Below are positions 58,901 to 64,000 of a stretch of DNA of 64,000 nucleotides, in pieces. The notes beneath the pieces were generated by a model. That model did not search any database, had not been told where the DNA came from, and worked only from the letters and a program-made list of their open reading frames with translations. The stretch's first letter is position 1. Each line of letters starts with the position of its first letter. The translations under genes were made by a program, and so were the position numbers. The stretch spans positions 1,116,001-1,180,000 of the forward strand of contig BDSL01000005.1 in the NCBI GenBank assembly GCA_003116995.1, given 5' to 3'. This DNA comes from Yamagishiella unicocca (taxonomy: Eukaryota; Chlorophyta; Chlorophyceae; Chlamydomonadales; Volvocaceae).

Positions 58901-59827
58901 CGGGTCTTCTCGCCACCCACCGTTCGCCGGCTAATTTCTGTCCTCCGTCTCCTATGTCGTGTAACTGGGTCTCCTCGCCCTTCTTCAGGTGAGGTGGCCA
59001 CCAAGAACGTCGTTAACATGCGGCACAAGATGCTGGACGCGGTTCGCGCCGCCCTGGAGAAAGCGCGGATGGGAGCTGCCCGGAAGCTGGCCCAGGAGGA
59101 GCTGGAGGGAGAGGAGCGGGAAGGCAAGAAGGCTAAGAAGGCCAAGAAGGAGCAGCAACAAGGAAAGCCACGCGGTAGCGAGGAGGAGGAAGAGGAGGAG
59201 GACCAAGGCCATGAGGAGGAGGCTGAGGAGGAGGAGGAAAAGGAAGAGGACGCCGAGGAGGAGGCAGAAGAGGCCGAGGGCGGACGGAAGGGTGCTTCTG
59301 GTGGTTCCGGAGCTGACGAGGAGGAGGAGGAGGACGAGGACGAGGAGGGGTCGGTGGCTGCGGCGCTGGCCTTTGCCAAGTCGCGCCAGGGAGGGGTCTT
59401 GAGTCGGACTCCAAATCCTGAGGTGCGCAAGTTGAAGAAGCAGCGGAGCGGCGGCGGCGCCGCTGCTGCCACGGAGGCGGATGGCGGCAGTGGTGACGAC
59501 GAGGATCAGCCGGGTACGACAAAGGGTACGACAAAGCCTACGCCGTTCAGCGCTGACGCGCTGGAGGACGACTTCGGGGACATTGTGGAGTTTGAGGCGG
59601 AGGAGGACAAGCTGACGCTGAGCAAAAAGGAGCGTGTCAAGAAGACGACCAAGGAGATCAAGGCCAAGAGGAAAGCGGAGCGCCGGGCGGGGTTTGGGGG
59701 GCAGGACGGTGAGGAGGCCGGCGCGGGCGGTGAAGGGCTTGGCTGGGGGAAAGCGGAGACAGCGCGCTGGGGGGCGGCCGCAGGCGCCAAGGGGGGGCCG
59801 AAGAAGGCCAAGGTGGTGAAGTTTTAG
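55932..59827 (+). CDS. Nuclear-type protein with a stand-alone class II tRNA-synthetase anticodon-binding domain
   Basis: Six exons, all in phase: 55932-56017, 56154-56361, 56687-56878, 57916-58073, 58567-58658 and 58989-59827; 524 residues. The N-terminus is very basic (KKKSKKLLSNELD; KNKRKRDGE; KKQRRHKRG). A compact domain in exons 4-6 runs from VIVLPIFWNNNKEE through TASERARDILVSAG, KYTPGQKMKYWETMGVRVRV and ELGPRDVVNGN to NVVNMRHKMLDAVRAALEKA. This is the anticodon-binding module of ProRS/ThrRS/HisRS/GlyRS-type enzymes. The catalytic core (motifs 1-3) is absent. The C-terminus alternates long Glu runs with Lys-rich tracts (SKKERVKKTTKEIKAKRKAE) and ends KKAKVVKF, typical of nucleolar proteins. 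RNA binding in ribosome or tRNA biogenesis is inferred; charging activity is excluded by the missing core. The intron at 56879-57915 is mostly minisatellite. Confidence 0.85.
56617..56686 (+). repeat. Recurrent intron 3'-end element, copy B
   Basis: The intron ends with GTTAGTTTCTGCCCTCCGTT, TCCTTATGTCGTGTAACCGA and GTCTTCTCGCC, followed by a pyrimidine tract and CAG. It is near-identical in order to copies at 58924-58988 and 21727-21794. Confidence 0.75.
56885..57475. repeat. 30-bp minisatellite, about 20 copies, in intron
   Basis: About 20 copies of TCTGATGTGGGCTGATGTGG, GTTGAYGTCG fill over half of the intron between exons 3 and 4 of the anticodon-domain gene. Because 30 is a multiple of three, long frames stay open on both strands (minus strand reads QPTSAHIRRR repeats). 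Flanking exons join perfectly without it, so it is intronic. Confidence 0.92.
58870..58988 (+). repeat. Recurrent intron 3'-end element, tandem copies C1 and C2
   Basis: Two copies lie in tandem at the end of intron 5: CTCCTATGTCGTGTAACCGG GTCTTCTCGCC at 58887-58912, then CTAATTTCTGTCCTCCGTCT CCTATGTCGTGTAACTGGGT CTCCTCGCC at 58931-58979, running straight into TTCTTCAG. Confidence 0.75.
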
Positions 59828-61703
59828 GGCGTTGCGAGGGGCGGAGGGGGACGAGGGGGCTGGCTGCCGCGGTTCAGCGCACCCGTCTTGCGTTGTCAAG
59901 GCGCTTGCCTTTCTTGCCGCAGCGGGCGATGCTCCTGGGAGCTGTCGCAGTTTCCGCTACTTGTCAACTGCGCATAGTCGCGTTTTGGTTGCTGGTTGAT
60001 GCCAGTAGGGGTGTGGGGCAATGGCTGCTGGTAAAAAGCGCCTGAAGCATGAGAGTTAGAGATGTGTCTGCGCCGTCAAGTCAGGTGCGGCAGAACCGAT
60101 GGTCTTAGGAGGATAAGCACTGGAAGACATGCCCTAGCTTGCAGGTACTTGAGAGAGCAAGATTACTAAACGAGGAATGAGAGGGAAGTGAAGTGGGTGT
60201 GTGCGCAGGTATGCTGCTGTGGATATCCGTCGGATGGGGCGGATCTCCAGGAAAGACGCTTCCCGTCGCGACTTTTGAGGTCATTTTGAGGAACTCAAAC
60301 CTGGTATATTGGAGCCTGGTCTGCGCATGTTAGCTGTCAGCGTGGCGGCTGAACTGAAATGTCATGTGTGCTGCCACCCGAGCGCACAGCTGAGTGGCAT
60401 GATGCCATAACAAACTACTGAAAGGCACCGAGCGCACAGCATGCATAAGGCCCGAGACGAGCCCGCTGTGCCAGCCTAAGTTTGCGATGAGCCTGCAACG
60501 CGTTTCATTTTGGCGCTCGTGGGGCCCAGAAACGCCTGATGAAAGCGATGAAAGCGTTAAAAAGCAGCAGCTGCCCCGCGACTGATCTCCCTCCCGTGCA
60601 TGCCCATTCGAGCACATGAAGACATCATAATGCAGCCAGGCGCCAATCACTAGCAGCGCTAGCGGAACTGCAAATGCGCCGGAACTGCAGCTCCCACCTG
60701 TTGGCGCACGGACGCGAGCCCCTACATCCTAACCCCATAAATATCGCAGATAACCGTCATCGATAAATGTCTGCATTTGCACTCCTAAGATACCACGCAC
60801 ACAACAACGGTACAAAGGAGGACGTCCCTCCGGGGCTTCTAATCGGTTCACCTTACCTACATAGTGCCGACCACCGGGTTTCCTCTCAACCCTTCGGGGC
60901 TCTAGCAGCCTGCTCCTAGCTTGCCTGGTACCGCCGCGGATGCGCGGACCGGCGAGCCCAGGACTCCCACCGCACGCCCCCACCGCATGCCAGACCCTAA
61001 GACCCACGACACGAGTACTTGATCGCGATTCACTCATCAGCACGCGTCCATCCAAGGTTCAGTATTTCGAGCCGGGTTGCCACGCGAGCCCCACCTCTCG
61101 GTGGCCGAGACGCCTCGCCCCGCTGTGACTGCCCTCCCCTGTCGGGGGGGTGGCGCTAACCCGCCGTGACGCTAACCCGCCCCTGTCAGTTGCGGCGGCG
61201 GGTAAGCGTCACGGCCGCTCGTAGCGCTGGCCACCGCAACCACCAGACGAGCCCCACCCCACCCCACGCCGTGGTGAACCGCATTGCGAATGCTCCAGCG
61301 GCCTTTCTGCAGTCCTGTCCGGCCTGCCCAGCGAAACCAGCTCCCGCTGCCCCAGCTCCCACCTCCACGTCTCGCCCGCTGCGCCAGCTCCCACCTCCAC
61401 GTCTCGCCCGCTGCCGCAGCTCCAGGCGGAGCCTGTTGCAGCTCGCTGTCGCTGCTGCCGTCCTTGAGGCCAGCGAGGACATTGTTTTTGCGGGGGGCAG
61501 CAGGAGGTGCCGGCGACGTCTGGGGGGGGTGGCCGCACCGCTGCGGCGCCCGCACCGACCCTAGAGGAGCGACCAAGCAGCTTCCGGGCTGACTGAGGCA
61601 GAAGGCAGTGGCCTGGGGCGCTTCCGGGCTGCAGCACCTCCTCTGTAACTGTAACCGACTACCACTTCGTGGCCCTCCATGTCTGAAGCTAACTGCGCTC
61701 CCC
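59828..61703. other. Convergent intergenic region
   Basis: 1.9 kb between the convergent stops of the anticodon-domain gene and the right-edge gene. A duplicated segment (CAGCTCCCACCTCCACGTCT, then CGCCCGCTGC) lies at about 61350-61425. Open frames are short and lack motifs. Confidence 0.5.
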
Positions 61704-64000
61704 TCATCTGTTGCCGGTGTAGTACGTGGAGCTGACGTACGTGGTTGCGTCATCGGCAGCCGGCACATACCCGGCCCGCCCCCCGCCACTCCCCCGCGCA
61801 CCCCCGCTGCGCAGACTAGGCCCCGTGATCTGCAGCTCCGGATTCCGCCGCCTGCCGTACTGCGGCGGCTGATACGAGGCGCTCCAGGCTTCGTTCATGC
61901 TGGCGTGCGCAACCGTCTGAATGTCAGCGCCGCCTGCAAGACCGCGGGGGGGGATAGCGGCCGGCCGTGCGATGCACGTCGTGGGCGAGGGCCCGCTGGG
62001 CGAGGTGCTGACGCCAGCATGCGGCCCAGTGTCTCTGCGGAGCCAGTAACCCGAGCCATCCCAAGGTGCCACCCCACCGCCCCCAGACTCCGTTTCCTAT
62101 GTCGTGTAACCGGGTCTTCTCGCCACCCCCACCGACCCCAGACTCCGTTTCCCATGTCGTGGTACCGGCCCCCACCGCCTCCAAACTCCCCGCTGCTTTC
62201 CCAGCGGTGTCGTCGCTCGTTCCAAGGCTTACCAGGGTAGTGGGTGGCGAATGGCGCGCTGGGTTGCGCATACGCCGCTGTCGGCCTCCGGCCAGCTGCC
62301 GGCAGCTCCTCGGGAGCCACCCGCTGCGCCCTGGGGCCGGACTCCTGGGGCCCACCGTAGATGACGTTCTGCGTGGCGACAGGTGACGAGCGTCAAACAC
62401 ACCTCCGCCGTCGCCACCTCCCCCTAGTTCCGTTTCCTGTTGTCCGTTAGAGGCTCGCGGATCAGCCCTCGACATCCAACACACTCGAATCCTTCCCGAA
62501 TACGAAACGTGTGCCTGGACTGTAAGTTGCTGCTGCCAACCGGCTGCCCCTGCGCCTTGCGTCATTGCTACGTGTCACCAGCTGTTTCGCTGCAACTGGC
62601 CCCCGGCCGGAACCCCTCGTTCGCGGCCACCAACAAAAACGAGCTGCCGCTCTCCGCTCCGCACCTTAGCCTGGTCCTGCCGCCCAGCATGCATGTTGGC
62701 CTGCGCTTGCTGCGAGGAGTCAACACGGGCCGCGGGGGGGGCAATACGGTTGCCGCAGAGGCGCAGCGGAGGTGGCGACGGCGGGTTGCCGGGTTCGAAA
62801 CTGAGCCACGTAAGGATTGGGTTAGGGGCCGCAGCCTATCATACAACAGCAGCACCCCACTAACCGACGCACCCCACAACAGCAGCACCCCACTAACCGA
62901 CGCACCCCACAACAGCAGCACCCAACTAACCGACGCACCCCACAACAGCAGCACCCAACTAACCGACGCAACCCACAACAGCAGCACCCAACTAACCGAC
63001 GCAACCCACAACAGCAGCACCCAACTAACCGACGCAACCCACAACAGCAGCACCCAACTAACCGACGCACCCCACAACAGCAGCACCCAACTAACCGACG
63101 CAACCCACAACAGCAGCACCCAACTAACCGACGCAACCCACAACAGCAGCACCCAACTAACCGACGCAACCCACAACAGCAGCACCCAACTAACCGACGC
63201 AACCCACAACAGCAGCACCCAACTAACCGACGCAACCCACAACAGCAGCACCCAACTAACCGACGCACCCCACAACAGCAGCACCCAACTAACCGACGCA
63301 CCCCACAACAGCAGCACCCAACTAACCGACGCAACCCACAACAGCAGCACCCAACTAACCGACGCAACCCACAACAGCAGCACCCAACACTAGTTAGTGT
63401 CCGCGGCAGCATTTGCAGAGCTCCTTCCTCTCCGACATCATAATGCATCGTGCTGGCATGGCTGGACATGCCCAATCTCGAAACGGATTGGGTGCCCGAC
63501 CCTCATCTCGCCCAACCCCCCAACGTGCTGTCACCAAGCTATCCCAACCACGCGGGCCTACCTGCGCTCGCTCGGCGCCGTAACGAGCCACCTCGCTTTC
63601 CCGCAGCTGCATCTTGTTGACGTCCGCCGCCAATTCGTCCCACGCGTTGAAGGGTCCCTGCGGCTGGACCGCGTAAGGCGCCTGTTGCGGTGGTGCCCGC
63701 CCGTATGCAACTCCCGCGGGCGCATTGTAGCCCTGCTGCTGCTGCTGCGGGCTGTAGGGGCTGCCGGGCCCTGCGCCGCCTGGCCGTCCGTTTCCAGGCC
63801 GCCCTGGAGCGTTGTAACCTTGCTGCTGCTGCTGTGGACTGTAGGGGCCGCCGGGTCCTGCGCCGGCCGGCCCCGGCAACGCGAAGGGGTGGTTGGCCGG
63901 GTTGGGTCCGGCCTGTGGGGAGCGCCCCGGGTTGCCGCCACCGCCTCCAGGCTGTTGGTATTGGGGGTATGGCGCCTGGGCTTGCTGATTCGGGTACTGC
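61704..64000 (-). CDS. Gln/Pro/Gly-rich protein, 3' part only, unrecognised
   Basis: Three visible exons: >64000-63562, 62368-62233 and 61933-61704 (TGA), in phase; about 268 residues of the C-terminal part. The first visible exon is disordered, with two near-identical units GPYSPQQQQQGYNAP and SPYSPQQQQQGYNAP, then a possible helical segment AWDELAADVNKMQLRESEVA. The later exons give NVIYGGPQESGPRAQR and a Tyr/Ser/Gly-rich tail (ASMNEAWSASYQPPQYGRRR, ending TTYVSSTYYTGNR). No domain is recognised; the missing N-terminal exons are needed. The 1.2 kb intron between the first two visible exons is half minisatellite and opens a misleading 317-codon frame on the other strand. Confidence 0.72.
62085..62162. 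repeat. Dispersed element, copies D1 and D2, antisense in intron
   Basis: CTCCGTTTCCTATGTCGTGT AACCGGGTCTTCTCGCC at 62088-62124 and a shorter CTCCGTTTCCCATGTCGTGG at 62142-62161. They match the intron 3'-end element but are antisense to the minus-strand gene whose intron they occupy, so at least here the element is not serving as a splice acceptor. Confidence 0.65.
62846..63393. repeat. 33-bp minisatellite, about 17 copies, in intron
   Basis: Units CAACAGCAGCACCCAACTAA, CCGACGCAMCCCA, repeated about 17 times with C/A variants in register. It lies in an intron of the right-edge minus-strand gene. All frames are open through it because 33 is a multiple of three (plus strand HNSSTQLTDA, minus strand VLLLWVASVSW). 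Confidence 0.92.

Noticed and set aside
60729..61055. Minus-strand 108-codon frame
   Set aside because: Arg/Gly-rich, no start ATG in good context and no motif; may be an old repeat but cannot be supported.
62440..63393. 317-codon plus-strand frame with HNSSTQLTDA repeats
   Set aside because: Mostly a 33-bp minisatellite within the intron of a minus-strand gene; open in every frame because the unit is a multiple of three.

Overview
This window reads as nuclear DNA of a volvocine green alga, that is, a Chlamydomonas, Gonium or Volvox relative. The evidence is very GC-rich coding sequence, many short exons with phase-consistent GT-AG introns, Pro/Gln/Ala/Gly-rich low-complexity proteins, an ECM-type protein with a C-type lectin domain, TGTAA-type polyadenylation signals, minisatellites in introns, and Helitron and LINE remnants. 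No operons, CRISPR arrays or prokaryotic signals were seen. Gene models were built by hand from conserved motifs, splice sites and reading phase; no alignment or transcript was available.

Layout. 1-5.2 kb: minus-strand Helitron Rep/helicase, running off the left edge. 7.1-10.5 kb: secreted Pro/Gly-rich protein ending in a C-type lectin domain (minus). 12.3-17.1 kb: large unrecognised protein with seven C-terminal repeats (plus). 17.9-20.6 kb: PpiC/parvulin-rhodanese protein, probably plastid-targeted (minus). It is divergent, across about 300 bp, from an RFWD3-like RING/WD40 E3 ligase (20.9-24.8 kb, plus). 26.4-36.4 kb: complete 22-exon valyl-tRNA synthetase (minus). 37.5-39.1 kb: 5'-truncated LINE (minus). 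39.4-44.2 kb: AP endonuclease 2 with two PCNA-binding motifs (plus). 44.6-52.0 kb: replication factor MCM10 (plus). 54.0-55.0 kb: intronless BTB-domain gene (minus). 55.9-59.8 kb: unusual basic/acidic protein built around a lone class II tRNA-synthetase anticodon-binding domain (plus). 61.7-64 kb: 3' part of a Gln/Pro/Gly-rich protein entering from the right edge (minus).

Themes. Three genes concern genome maintenance: APE2 and MCM10 in tandem, and RFWD3, known elsewhere for RPA/PCNA-linked damage signalling. Two carry tRNA-synthetase modules: ValRS and the orphan anticodon-domain protein. The least expected signals are non-coding. A TGTAACCGGG-type motif recurs just upstream of 3' splice sites in introns of unrelated genes. 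A second intronic motif (ACGGGTCTTCCTCGAAACCC) is dispersed over several genes. Three introns fit only a GC-AG donor.
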